Shown: positions 43,057 to 51,800 of the stretch, piece after piece
Position numbering within the stretch: the stretch's first letter is position 1
Layout of the letters: every line of letters starts with the position of its first letter
Origin: Microcoleus vaginatus PCC 9802
GTDB lineage: Bacteria > Cyanobacteriota > Cyanobacteriia > Cyanobacteriales > Microcoleaceae
DNA length: 64,000 nucleotides
Direction: 5' to 3'
NCBI GenBank assembly: GCA_022701275.1
Contig: CP031740.1
Coordinates: 6,634,372-6,698,371 of the forward strand
Notes under the pieces: model-generated
What the model saw: the letters and a program-made list of their open reading frames with translations, nothing else
Database searches by the model: none
Told to the model about the DNA's origin: nothing
Translations under genes and position numbers: made by a program

Positions 43057-44038
43057 ACTTATAATTTTAGATGTTGGTCATGGAAATTGTGCTATTTTGC
43101 GAGATACAAATGGCGTAATAATTATTGACTGTCCGCAGGGCGTTACTTTGATAGAAACACTGGAAAATCTATCTATTAAAGAAATTTCACACATTTTAAT
43201 TTCCCATGCTGATGCTGACCACATTGCAGGGATAATTAACCTACTTTCAAATGAAACAATAAAAATTAACAAGGTACATTTAAACCCAGATTTATGCAGA
43301 GAAACTGAAACTTGGAATGACTTACTTATTGCTTTAAAAGATGCACGACTACGTTTAGGTACAGTAGTTTCAACTGAACTGACAACAACAAAAACAGGTC
43401 AGTTGAATGTGGGTCAAGTTCTGGTAGAAATTCTTGCCCCAACTCCTGAATTAGCTCTGGTTGGTGGGGTAGGTAGAAGTGTGGACGAGCGTCGGTTGAA
43501 TCCAAACTCGACATCGGCTGTTGTTGGTCTGGTTCACGATTCTCATAGGGTGGCTATATTAGGTGCTGATATTGACCAAGTTGGATTAGATCAACTTCTA
43601 AAGGAAAGAAGTGATTTGAAAGCTGACATCTTGGTTTTTCCACATCATGGAGGTAAACCGGGCGGTGCAGATGGCAAAGCATTTGCTCAGCAGTTGTGCG
43701 ATTTAGTCAAACCAAATCTAGTAGTATTTTCGATCGGTCGGGGGCGATTTGACAACCCCCGCGAAGAGATAGTAGAAGGTGTAGTTTCTTCTGTGCCAAT
43801 GGCTCATATTTTATGTACTCAACTATCAAAAAAATGTGCGGACAGCGTTCCTGATTTAGAGCCTACACACTTAAATGCTCTGCCTGCTAGGGGGCGCGCA
43901 AGCAACAGTTGTTGTGGAGGAACTGTATCAATCAAGATTGCAGGCAACAAAACGACTTATGCTGCCGGCATTGCTGCACACCAACAATTTATCATCGATC
44001 GAGTTTCTAATCCACTATGTGGGCGTTTTAGAGTTTGA
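43034..44038 (+). CDS. ComEC-like metallo-beta-lactamase-fold protein
   Basis: The protein has about 334 residues. IILDVGHGNCAIL and SHADADHIAG form the metal-binding H-x-D-x-D-H motif, with a His before it replaced by Asp-type spacing. ILGADID and VFPHHGG provide the other ligands. This resembles the MBL hydrolase domain of ComEC/Rec2, without membrane helices. The C-terminus has Cys/His-rich motifs (CTQLSKKC and NSCCGG) that may bind another metal. It overlaps the receiver-like gene, so it is translated with it. Start choice among ATGs at 43034, 43040 and 43043 is open. It is a likely effector (nuclease or phosphodiesterase), by inference. Confidence 0.8.
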   Translation: MIMMSLPELIILDVGHGNCAILRDTNGVIIIDCPQGVTLIETLENLSIKEISHILISHADADHIAGIINLLSNETIKINKVHLNPDLCRETETWNDLLIALKDARLRLGTVVSTELTTTKTGQLNVGQVLVEILAPTPELALVGGVGRSVDERRLNPNSTSAVVGLVHDSHRVAILGADIDQVGLDQLLKERSDLKADILVFPHHGGKPGGADGKAFAQQLCDLVKPNLVVFSIGRGRFDNPREEIVEGVVSSVPMAHILCTQLSKKCADSVPDLEPTHLNALPARGRASNSCCGGTVSIKIAGNKTTYAAGIAAHQQFIIDRVSNPLCGRFRV

Positions 44039-44428
44039 TTTTGGTTATTCATAGCGAGTCTGTTAAAAATATCTAAAGTTTACACTTAGAAAATAAGGGC
44101 AGCAATTGATACCAAGTTGTACTATCGCTTCGATCACAGCCCGAGAATGGGAAACAGGGGCTCGACTAAAATCCGACTTTTTACTGAAAATCAAGATTGT
44201 CAATAATCGAACTGGTAAAGTAAATCAAGCCGACGTAGTGACGGTCTCCTGAAGCTCGAAGAGCTGTTAAAATGAACCTAAAATCCTGGTTCCCGTAGAT
44301 AGGCTACAATCAATTTGAGGGTAATCTAATAACGGGTGGCAAAAAAAGAGAAGTTTAACCGGTGTTCAACGAAAAACTGACTGCCAAGAAATCAACCCCC
44401 AGAATCAAGCAATCCTGAAAGTTGACCT
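44039..44428. other. Intergenic region without a supported gene
   Basis: No long open frame, repeat or terminator is clear. The part 44120-44260 (ACTATCGCTTCGATCACAGCC) has some protein-like frames but no recognised relic. Confidence 0.45.
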
Positions 44429-45469
44429 ATGAACCTCAAACAATTTTACAAGCGCGGTTTGCACAGCGCCAAGAAAGGAAACTATGAAGCAGCACTTGAG
44501 GACTTCGATCAGATACTGCAAGTCAATCCCGCCGATGCCAAAGCCTACAACAATCGCGGCTTAGTTTACTATTACATGAAAGACTACCAAAAGGCGATCG
44601 CAGACCTCAGCCAAGCCCTAGATATCAATCCTAATTTCTTCGAGGCTTACTTGAATCGAGGCAATGCTTGGCGTCATCTCGGAGAACACGAAAAAGCCAT
44701 TGAAGATCTCAACTGCGCTTTAGCAAATAAGCCTAACAGCCACGCTATCTACAACAACCGGGGACTTGTACTTGCTAATTTAGGAAATTACGAAGAAGCA
44801 ATAGAAGACTACAATCGAGCTCTATCTATCAATTCCCACAATTATAAAACCTATTACAACCGGGGGCGCGCTTACTACCTTTTGGGAGAAAAAGAGGCAG
44901 CAACGGAAAACTTTAACGAAACGCTGCGGTTGAATCCTAAATATATCAAAGCTTACATAAATCGAGGTCTCTGTTACCACCAATTAGGAGACAATACGCA
45001 GGCGATCGCCGATTACAACACTGCACTCGGCATCGATCCACAAAATGTTTATGCCTATTATAACAGAGGTTGTGTTCGCTATAAATTAAAACAAATGCAG
45101 CTTGCAATTGAAGACTTTGACAAAGCAGTAAAACTCGATCCGAACTATGTTAAAGCTTATCTCAACCGGGGTTTAGCGCTGTATAAACTTGGAGATGTTA
45201 CCGCAGCAAATAGAGATTTTTACCATGTAATGTGCATTAATGCTGAAGCTTATTTATACTACCAGGCCCAGCGGTGCACGCCTGATATTAATTCATACTT
45301 CAAGGAAGCGCCACAGGTAGAACTTAATAATGGTGCCGAATACTACAACACAACCTTAAATACGATGTCAACTTCCTTAAGTTCCGCAGCATTAAACGCG
45401 GTCTGGAATCAAGAAGATTTGGAGAACCGAGACTCGATTATCTGTGAAAGTGAATTTATCAATAATTGA
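44429..45469 (+). CDS. Tetratricopeptide repeat protein
   Basis: The 346-residue protein has about eight tandem TPR units of 34 residues from residue 3 to 275. Each shows the pattern A-Y-x-N-R-G-x-x-x-x-x-x-x-Y-x-x-A-I-x-D, for example KAYNNRGLVYYYMKDYQKAI. A tail of about 70 residues follows. TPRs mediate protein binding. No signal peptide or enzyme domain is visible. It has no operon partner; the IS701 debris lies downstream. Confidence 0.9.
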   Translation: MNLKQFYKRGLHSAKKGNYEAALEDFDQILQVNPADAKAYNNRGLVYYYMKDYQKAIADLSQALDINPNFFEAYLNRGNAWRHLGEHEKAIEDLNCALANKPNSHAIYNNRGLVLANLGNYEEAIEDYNRALSINSHNYKTYYNRGRAYYLLGEKEAATENFNETLRLNPKYIKAYINRGLCYHQLGDNTQAIADYNTALGIDPQNVYAYYNRGCVRYKLKQMQLAIEDFDKAVKLDPNYVKAYLNRGLALYKLGDVTAANRDFYHVMCINAEAYLYYQAQRCTPDINSYFKEAPQVELNNGAEYYNTTLNTMSTSLSSAALNAVWNQEDLENRDSIICESEFINN

Positions 45470-45485
45470 ATTAGTCAGTAATCAG

Positions 45486-45557
45486 GGTTCTTCCGTACTT
45501 AATGGGCTAAAATGTTACAATAATATCCAATTTTAGCACACTAAGTACGGAAGAACC
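45486..45557. repeat. Imperfect inverted repeat (possible MITE or IS end)
   Basis: The outer arms match over 16 bp (GGTTCTTCCGTACTTA with TAAGTACGGAAGAACC). A 4-nt internal loop on each side and an inner 7-bp stem (GCTAAAA with TTTTAGC) follow. It abuts the IS701 relic, which is cut off exactly where it starts. Confidence 0.75.
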
Positions 45558-45935
45558 ATAAACATTAACTGAAACTATTCCATTATCTACTTTTCCTACA
45601 CTTCCCAGATATTGTGTAGCTACATAGTCAGTTTTCCCCCCTTTTTTTTATTTATCTCCTGTTTCATTAATTACTAGGGTAATTTTCTTGCCCTTTAATT
45701 ATTTGAGAATTTTTATTAATCTTTTTGGCTTCATTTCAATTACCGACCCAGGTGATTTGGTAATAAAATGATGCAACCAATGTGCAGATTTTATTGCTAC
45801 TACTTTACCTATTGAGGGTAAGGGTTTTCTTTCGAGGGGTGCAATTATTCCTAAATGTAAATAGTTACAACCTTCATAATTTCTTACTTCTTTAAATATG
45901 TCTTTATACTGTGCACAATAGTCCTCTATCACTCT
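45558..45935 (-). pseudogene. IS701-type transposase relic
   Basis: The minus strand reads MIEDYCAQYKDIFKEVRNYEG, then YLHLGIIAPLERKPLPSIGK and HHFITKSPGSV. After a stop codon it continues LKGKKITLVINETGDK and TDYVATQYLGSVGKVDNGIV. This is the N-terminal third of an IS701-family DDE transposase with at least two stops, including one between GDK and the Lys-rich loop. The remainder is missing at the inverted repeat that ends at 45557. Confidence 0.83.
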
Positions 45936-46125
45936 CCTTGTTGATTATGCGTCTCTCGCCAAATGTTTGAGAACTTGTAACCCTACATCCATTGCTAGGC
46001 CTCATTTGTAGCGTTTTTATCTTTTCACACTTTTATTTTAATACTCGGAGAGTGACAGAAGAGGGGTAAGGTTGGGTAACGCCATTCAAGATTTTAAGTT
46101 CAGCCGTTCTCCGGCAAGGAGAACT

Positions 46126-47286
46126 TCAATTTCCGTTTAACACTTGAACAATTGAATCAGTAAGTTCCTGAAAGCTTGCTCTCCCAAGCTGCGGGACAGC
46201 AGCGAGGGCTAAGTTCTCTTCTATATGTTTTGGCGCTTTCATCCCTACAAGGGCACTCAAGAGGCCAGGGGCGCTGCGGGTATATTGGAGCGCCCGCTGG
46301 CAGTCTGTCCGCAAGCGATCGCCAAAGGCAGAAGCAATCTTTTCTGGGATCTGACCAATAACCTGCGCTTCACAGATCGACCTACTGGCGATCGCGGAAA
46401 TGCCTAAGCGATCTGCAGCTTCCAATACTGAGACTTGTTCTCCTTTGATGGTTTGAGTTGGGGTTAGCACCGCTTCCGGCATCCCCATATTCAAAGGAAG
46501 CTGGATAAACCGAAACCGATCCTCTCTGTTCCCAGCTACTTCCCGAGCAATGGACTTCGCGCGCGCCAGATCGATGTGGTTCCTTTCAGTTGGAGGTACG
46601 CGGAAAGCATTCCAAGTTGCCAGACCGTAATTGGCAATTTTCCCAGCTAAAACTGCCTTTTCAAATACCTCAAAAACCTCTCGCAACCGATGGTAAAAAG
46701 TATCGGGTTCCACTTTAGAAAGTAGCTTTTCTGGATTGTGAAGGTAGTAGACATCGATTGTCTCGATGCCGAGGTTGGCGAGGCTCCTATTAAGCTGATC
46801 TTGAATGTATTCTGGGTGGATACAGTAACGCTCCGCAGCCAAATCTGCCATGCTGACAGTAGAGTTGTTTGGCTCGACGTACTGCTGATAAAACCACTCT
46901 ACATGGTTTGGAGTTGGATGCGGAACAACGCCGCCTTTCGTGCAGATAATTAGTTCATCTCTTGAGGCTTCTCCCGATTCCAGGAGACGCCGGATAGCCT
47001 TTCCGACACTCCGCTCTCCGTACTGGTAGCGGTAGTTAATTGCTGAGTCAATTAGGTTGGTACCCCGCCGAACCGATTCAACTACAGCGGACGCCACAAG
47101 AGTGTCAGTATACTCATCTGGTTCGCCAAGGTAAGTGCCAATTCCAATCGAGCTGGCAACGAGCGAACCAGTTTCTCGGAAGTGATCGGCTGCACAGTTT
47201 TTGTTGTGCCGTTCCCTGTAACGCCGCGTTCCTTCTGCGGTAGCTCTGCCTGCGATCGCATTACTATTTTCTAAGCTAACACTCAT
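46126..47286 (-). CDS. Aldo/keto reductase, last gene of the NRPS cluster
   Basis: This is a 386-residue aldo/keto reductase from the chosen ATG at 47286. Tetrad residues are Asp and Tyr in NLIDSAINYRYQYGE, Lys in IICTKGG and His in DVYYLHNPE. The protein is longer than usual for the family owing to an insert after TKGG (VVPHPTPNHVEWFYQQY). It follows the reductase-type NRPS gene by 77 nt on the same strand, so it may reduce the aldehyde released by that protein, or prepare a building block. The start is chosen because GGAGGG lies about 10 nt upstream; the frame extends seven codons further. Confidence 0.85.
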   Translation of the reverse strand: MSVSLENSNAIAGRATAEGTRRYRERHNKNCAADHFRETGSLVASSIGIGTYLGEPDEYTDTLVASAVVESVRRGTNLIDSAINYRYQYGERSVGKAIRRLLESGEASRDELIICTKGGVVPHPTPNHVEWFYQQYVEPNNSTVSMADLAAERYCIHPEYIQDQLNRSLANLGIETIDVYYLHNPEKLLSKVEPDTFYHRLREVFEVFEKAVLAGKIANYGLATWNAFRVPPTERNHIDLARAKSIAREVAGNREDRFRFIQLPLNMGMPEAVLTPTQTIKGEQVSVLEAADRLGISAIASRSICEAQVIGQIPEKIASAFGDRLRTDCQRALQYTRSAPGLLSALVGMKAPKHIEENLALAAVPQLGRASFQELTDSIVQVLNGN

Positions 47287-47332
47287 TAAGTTTAAGCCCT
47301 CCTTCATTGAAAATCCTCAAATACAGCGAAGT

Positions 47333-47360
47333 AGAAGCGCGAGCGCTCGCGCCTCTACAT
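47333..47360. terminator. GC-rich palindrome between NRPS and reductase genes
   Basis: GTAGAAGCGCGAGC pairs with GCTCGCGCCTCTAC with one mismatch and no loop. It is followed on the plus strand by ATTTTTAG. On the coding (minus) strand no T-run follows, so it may only lower expression of the downstream reductase. Confidence 0.5.
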
Positions 47361-47362
47361 TT

Positions 47363-50300
47363 TTAGACCAGATGTTTGGGAGCCTCGATTAACTGGCGAT
47401 CGACGAGATAAGAAAAATAAGTCCGAAACAAACTCGCATCCGCTTGCGGGCAGATAATATTTGTTCCAGAAAGCCCCTTCAACGCATTCTGGCAATCGAA
47501 TTTCAGCGTCGCAGATTTAGGCATTTCTGCTTCCGAAACTTTTTCGGAAAAAAGACCGACAAGCGGATACAACGCATTTTCTGGAGAAGATCCAGCGCGA
47601 TTGATTACTTCTGCTTGCCAAGTCTCAGAAGAAACTCGTTTGATTGGATAACCCATTGAGCCAATCCAGCCCACCAATTCACTCATTTGAAAGGACTGAG
47701 TGTTGACTAAATGAAAAGTCTTTCCGAGCAATTCTTTTTGGCTCGAAAGATGAACGATCGCTCGGCTCACATAGTCAACAGGCGCTACGTTCATCACCTT
47801 ATCGTCATCGGGCGCACATCCAAGTTGCACGCAACCAGCGATTAACCTGTACAGTAAGTCACTGGGATTGCAAGCCCCTGTTTGGCTGTCCCCAGAAATG
47901 CGACCTGGCCTGTAAATGCTAACAGGAATTCCGCGCTCGCGCGCGACCTCTACTAACTTTTCTGCCACCCACTTCGTCTGAGTGTAAGCGCCTTTTAGAC
48001 CCTCTCCCGGAGTGAGTTCATCCTCCTCTCCCACCACCTTAATCCCAGACTCGGCTATTGCCGAGAAAACGGAAATCGTAGAAATTAAATGGACTGGTTT
48101 TAGCTTACTTTGACTCGCCAATCTCAGAACTTCCTGCGTCCCCAAAACGTTAGCGGGTTTGAGAACCGAGTAGGGATAAGTAAACTTGACAAACGCGCCA
48201 TTGTGGTAAATGACATCAATTTTACTGGCTAAAACTCCGAACTGCTCCTCGGAAAGCCCCAAAAGTGGTTGAGACAAATCTCCAGCAATTGGGATAATTC
48301 GCTCGCTGCTGCTTTCATCCCAAATTAAATAGGATTCGAGGCTGCTTTGAATCCGTTTTTTGGCTGATTCTGCATCGGCAGAACGGACTAGGCAATAAAT
48401 TTCTGCGTGAGTTTGTTGCAAGAGGTCGCGGAGTAAAAAGGCTCCCAAAAAGCCCGTCGCCCCTGTTAAGAGAATGCAAGCTGGTTGAGTTTTTGGCTCG
48501 CTCAATGGAGTTGCAGGGCGAATTGCTGGATCTAAAACAACTTCAGCGTTAATATCGAAACTTGTAGTGCGATCGCCCGCAGAATCCGCCCCATGCTTCA
48601 CCTCAATATTCTTTGCTAAAGCAGCGATGTTAGGCGCTTCAAAGAAACGGCGCAAGGGCAATTCCTTTTGGAAAGAATCTCTTACCTTTGCTAGCAACTG
48701 AGTAATCAGTAATGAATGTCCCCCCAAATCAAAGAAATTGTCATAAATTCCCACTTTTTCCAGCCCTAGCAGCTCAGCCCAAATCTCAGCAAGCATTTTC
48801 TCAATGGGAGTGCTAGGAGCGACAAAAGTATCTGCTAAATCGGCTCTCGCCGCCTCCGGCGCTGGCAGCGCCCGCCGGTCTATTTTTCCATTAGCCGTGA
48901 GGGGCAATGCTTTCAGTACGACAAAAGCAGAAGGAACCATGTAGTCGGGCAGTTTTTCTTTTAAAAATGACCGCACCTCGTTAATAGCGATCGCTGATTC
49001 CCTCGCGGGTACAACATAGGCCACTAAGCGCTGATTCCCCGGTTCATTTTCCAGTAGCAAAACCACCGCTTCGCGCACAGCGGAATGTTGAGATAGCGCT
49101 GCTTCTATTTCCCCCAATTCAATGCGGAACCCTCGCAGTTTAACTTGGCTGTCGATCCGCCCTAAAAACTCAATATTTCCGTCCGGCAAATACCGAGCCA
49201 AATCTCCTGTTTTATAAAGGCGATTTGAAGGTATAGCTAAGGAATCAGAAGGAAGAATGCCTTCGGCATTTCTCAAAGGGTTGATGATGAATTTTTCTGC
49301 TGTTAATTGGGGTTGGTTTAGATAGCCGCGAGCTAAAGAAGCACCGCCGATGTATAACTCGCCGGACAGGCCAATGGCAACTGGCTGCAAGTGCGAATCA
49401 AGTAAATAAATCTGCGCGTTATTGATAGGGCGACCGAGAGGAACTGTCTCCGAAATGCAATTTCCTCGCTTTTCAATGGGATAAGCCAGCACGCCTACGG
49501 TGGCTTCTGTTGGCCCGTAATGGTTGAAGACTGAACAGTCTGGGGCGTATTTCTGAATAGTTTCGAGCAAATTCCAACTTAAGGCCTCGCCGCCAAGGAT
49601 TAATCGCTTTTTCGGCAAAACCTGCGCTGGATTAGAAGCGGTTAATAAAGCTTTTAGATGGGAGGGAACGATTTTGAGACAGTCAATGGAATGTTGCTGA
49701 AAGTAAGCAGCGATCGCCTCTGGATCGGTCGTGCGTTCCTGGGAAATTATGTGAAGGCTTCCTCCGGTACATAAAGCTGGAAAAATTACTGTATTTCCTA
49801 AGTCTGCTGCCAAAGTAGAAACGGTTGCGAAACTGGCACCTGATGGCAGGTTTAGCCGTTCCTGAATGCTGTAGAGGTAATTGACGAGCGATCGGTGTTC
49901 AATTGCCACTCCCTTTGGCGTGCCAGTGGAACCGGAAGTGTAAATGACATAAGCTAAATTTTCAGGAGAGAGAGGGGGAGAGGGAGAGGGGGAGACAGAG
50001 GGAATTTCTGCGTCTAAGCAAACGATTTTTGCCTGAGTTTTTGGCAACTTTTCGATTAGCTGTTGTTGCGTTAATAGCACTGCCACTTCGGCATCCTGCA
50101 ACATCAAGGCGAGGCGCTCTTTTGGCATGGCCGGATCGAGTGGCAAGTACGCGCCGCCTGCTTTGAGAATGCCTAGAATTCCAGCGATCGCCTCTAAAGA
50201 GCGATCGGCGCAAATGCCGACAATCACCTCTGGTTTTATGCCTAATTGTTGCAAGTAATGGGCGATTTGGTTAGCGCGGGCGTTGAGTTCGCTGTAGGTA

Positions 50301-51736
50301 ATTTGCTGATTTTCACAAACAGCAGCTATGCGGTGCGGCGATCGCTCTGCTTGTTCTTCAAATAGCTGGTGAACGCACTTATCGAGCGGGTAATCTGCTT
50401 TGGTGCTGTTGAATTCTACTAATAATTGATCTCGGGCGCGATCGCTCAGCATTTCGAGCTTGCCGATTGCGGTTTGTGGGTTGCTGGCTACACTTTGCAC
50501 CAAGGCGTAAAATTGGTCTGCCAAGCACCGGATACTCTTGTCTGCAAGGAAGATAGGATCGTAGTGAAACTCAGCGGCGAGCGAGTCATTTTGGCGGTGG
50601 CAAGAGAGTTTAACTTTGAAGCGATCGCAGCACGCATACTGCTTGTAAATCGAAAAAAATACGCCACTCGCCGAATGCTTTTCGAGCTGTTCCTCAAACT
50701 CGAAACCAAATGGAAAGCCGGAAGAGTTGCCTAGATATTCGTGGGAGAAATATTCTTGATACTTGTATGCTTCGCGTTCTTCCTGCTGAATTTGCTGCAA
50801 GGTTTCCGCGAAGGAAAAGTTTTCTGTTAGTTGGCCCTGCAGCGGTAAAAATTTGGCAAACAGCCCCAGCGCTGGCTCTAGTTCTTCGTATTTTCGACCG
50901 TCGAATGCCACGCCAACAGCGATCTCTGATTGGCCAATCAGCCGCCAGAGCAAAATTTTCCAGCAAGCGAGCAAGAATGTAGAAAGTGAGGTGTTGTACT
51001 GGCGGGCGATCGCTTCCACTTGAACCAGCAAAGCTAACTCTAATTTGACCTCAAAAGATTGGGGAGTAAATTGAGCGGGCGCGTTAATTAATCTATTTTC
51101 AAACGGCAACCTTAAACTCGCTAGCGCTGAATAATTATGCCCAGTCCAGTATTCTTTGCCCTCCGCCGCTTCCTCATCTTCGAGCAATTCATTTTGCCAT
51201 TCGGAAAATTGAATGTATTGCACAACTTCATCAGTAATTTCTTCGCCGTGAAGACAGGCGGCATAGCACTGGCTGATTTCTTGAACCAGATTTTTTAGTG
51301 TGCGACTATCGGCGCACAGTGCGGGCAAACTAACCAGTAAAATATGCCTCTCAGATGAAAGTGTAATTAAAGACAAGTGCCAAACAGGATTGCGATCGAA
51401 GTTGAATAAAACGCTTTTTTCTTGCTGAAAAATCTCTTCGAGTTTTGCTTCTTGCTCCTGGGGATTTACTTCACTTAAGTTAACCCAGTTCCAGGAAACA
51501 GAGCTATGTTCGGAGATAACTTGTATAGGAATTTTTAGCCCTGCCTTTCGCTGAAAGCTTGTCCGGATAATTTCGTGGCGATCGCTAACTTTTTCTAAAG
51601 CTTTCTTTAGGTTATCAGTTTGAAGACTTCCCTCGATCAAAATAGCGGATTGAATGCGATAAGCAGGGCTGTCTTGCTGCAACAGCCACAGATATTTTTG
51701 CTGGGGGGAAATCCGAAATCCATTAATTGTCTGCAT
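47363..51736 (-). CDS. NRPS: condensation-like (no HHxxxDG), A(Asp), T, thioester reductase
   Basis: The 1457-residue synthetase is the last module of the assembly line. A condensation-like domain (about 1-430) has SLPALCADS where HHxxxDG should be, so it is probably inactive. The A domain (about 450-950) has NLAYVIYTSGSTGTPKG and reads by eye as D-L-T-K-I-G-H-V-G-K, an aspartate-type code. The carrier domain has DNFFDLGGHSL. The C-terminal reductase (about 1090-1440) has LTGATGFLGAFLL and a Y-T-Q-T-K segment, and would release the product as an aldehyde or alcohol. The upstream protein ends in C-TauD, so the module is completed in trans. The condensation-like part fits the interface domains of beta-hydroxyaspartate siderophore systems. 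Confidence 0.9.
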   Translation of the reverse strand: MQTINGFRISPQQKYLWLLQQDSPAYRIQSAILIEGSLQTDNLKKALEKVSDRHEIIRTSFQRKAGLKIPIQVISEHSSVSWNWVNLSEVNPQEQEAKLEEIFQQEKSVLFNFDRNPVWHLSLITLSSERHILLVSLPALCADSRTLKNLVQEISQCYAACLHGEEITDEVVQYIQFSEWQNELLEDEEAAEGKEYWTGHNYSALASLRLPFENRLINAPAQFTPQSFEVKLELALLVQVEAIARQYNTSLSTFLLACWKILLWRLIGQSEIAVGVAFDGRKYEELEPALGLFAKFLPLQGQLTENFSFAETLQQIQQEEREAYKYQEYFSHEYLGNSSGFPFGFEFEEQLEKHSASGVFFSIYKQYACCDRFKVKLSCHRQNDSLAAEFHYDPIFLADKSIRCLADQFYALVQSVASNPQTAIGKLEMLSDRARDQLLVEFNSTKADYPLDKCVHQLFEEQAERSPHRIAAVCENQQITYSELNARANQIAHYLQQLGIKPEVIVGICADRSLEAIAGILGILKAGGAYLPLDPAMPKERLALMLQDAEVAVLLTQQQLIEKLPKTQAKIVCLDAEIPSVSPSPSPPLSPENLAYVIYTSGSTGTPKGVAIEHRSLVNYLYSIQERLNLPSGASFATVSTLAADLGNTVIFPALCTGGSLHIISQERTTDPEAIAAYFQQHSIDCLKIVPSHLKALLTASNPAQVLPKKRLILGGEALSWNLLETIQKYAPDCSVFNHYGPTEATVGVLAYPIEKRGNCISETVPLGRPINNAQIYLLDSHLQPVAIGLSGELYIGGASLARGYLNQPQLTAEKFIINPLRNAEGILPSDSLAIPSNRLYKTGDLARYLPDGNIEFLGRIDSQVKLRGFRIELGEIEAALSQHSAVREAVVLLLENEPGNQRLVAYVVPARESAIAINEVRSFLKEKLPDYMVPSAFVVLKALPLTANGKIDRRALPAPEAARADLADTFVAPSTPIEKMLAEIWAELLGLEKVGIYDNFFDLGGHSLLITQLLAKVRDSFQKELPLRRFFEAPNIAALAKNIEVKHGADSAGDRTTSFDINAEVVLDPAIRPATPLSEPKTQPACILLTGATGFLGAFLLRDLLQQTHAEIYCLVRSADAESAKKRIQSSLESYLIWDESSSERIIPIAGDLSQPLLGLSEEQFGVLASKIDVIYHNGAFVKFTYPYSVLKPANVLGTQEVLRLASQSKLKPVHLISTISVFSAIAESGIKVVGEEDELTPGEGLKGAYTQTKWVAEKLVEVARERGIPVSIYRPGRISGDSQTGACNPSDLLYRLIAGCVQLGCAPDDDKVMNVAPVDYVSRAIVHLSSQKELLGKTFHLVNTQSFQMSELVGWIGSMGYPIKRVSSETWQAEVINRAGSSPENALYPLVGLFSEKVSEAEMPKSATLKFDCQNALKGLSGTNIICPQADASLFRTYFSYLVDRQLIEAPKHLV

Positions 51737-51800
51737 TGTTCCTCTTTATCAAAGCACTACTTTATTCTCGTTACCTTTGCCTGGAAGAGATGAGAGGGAA

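Noticed and set aside
40298..44038. Known Detocs-type defence system
   Set aside because: That system has a kinase with other sensor parts and receiver-containing partners with a nucleotide-cleaving effector; the MBL effector and dual GHKL layout here differ.
50426..50982. Plus-strand open frames opposite the NRPS genes
   Set aside because: They are shadows of the long, motif-rich minus-strand genes; the same applies to the other antisense frames in 47-64 kb.
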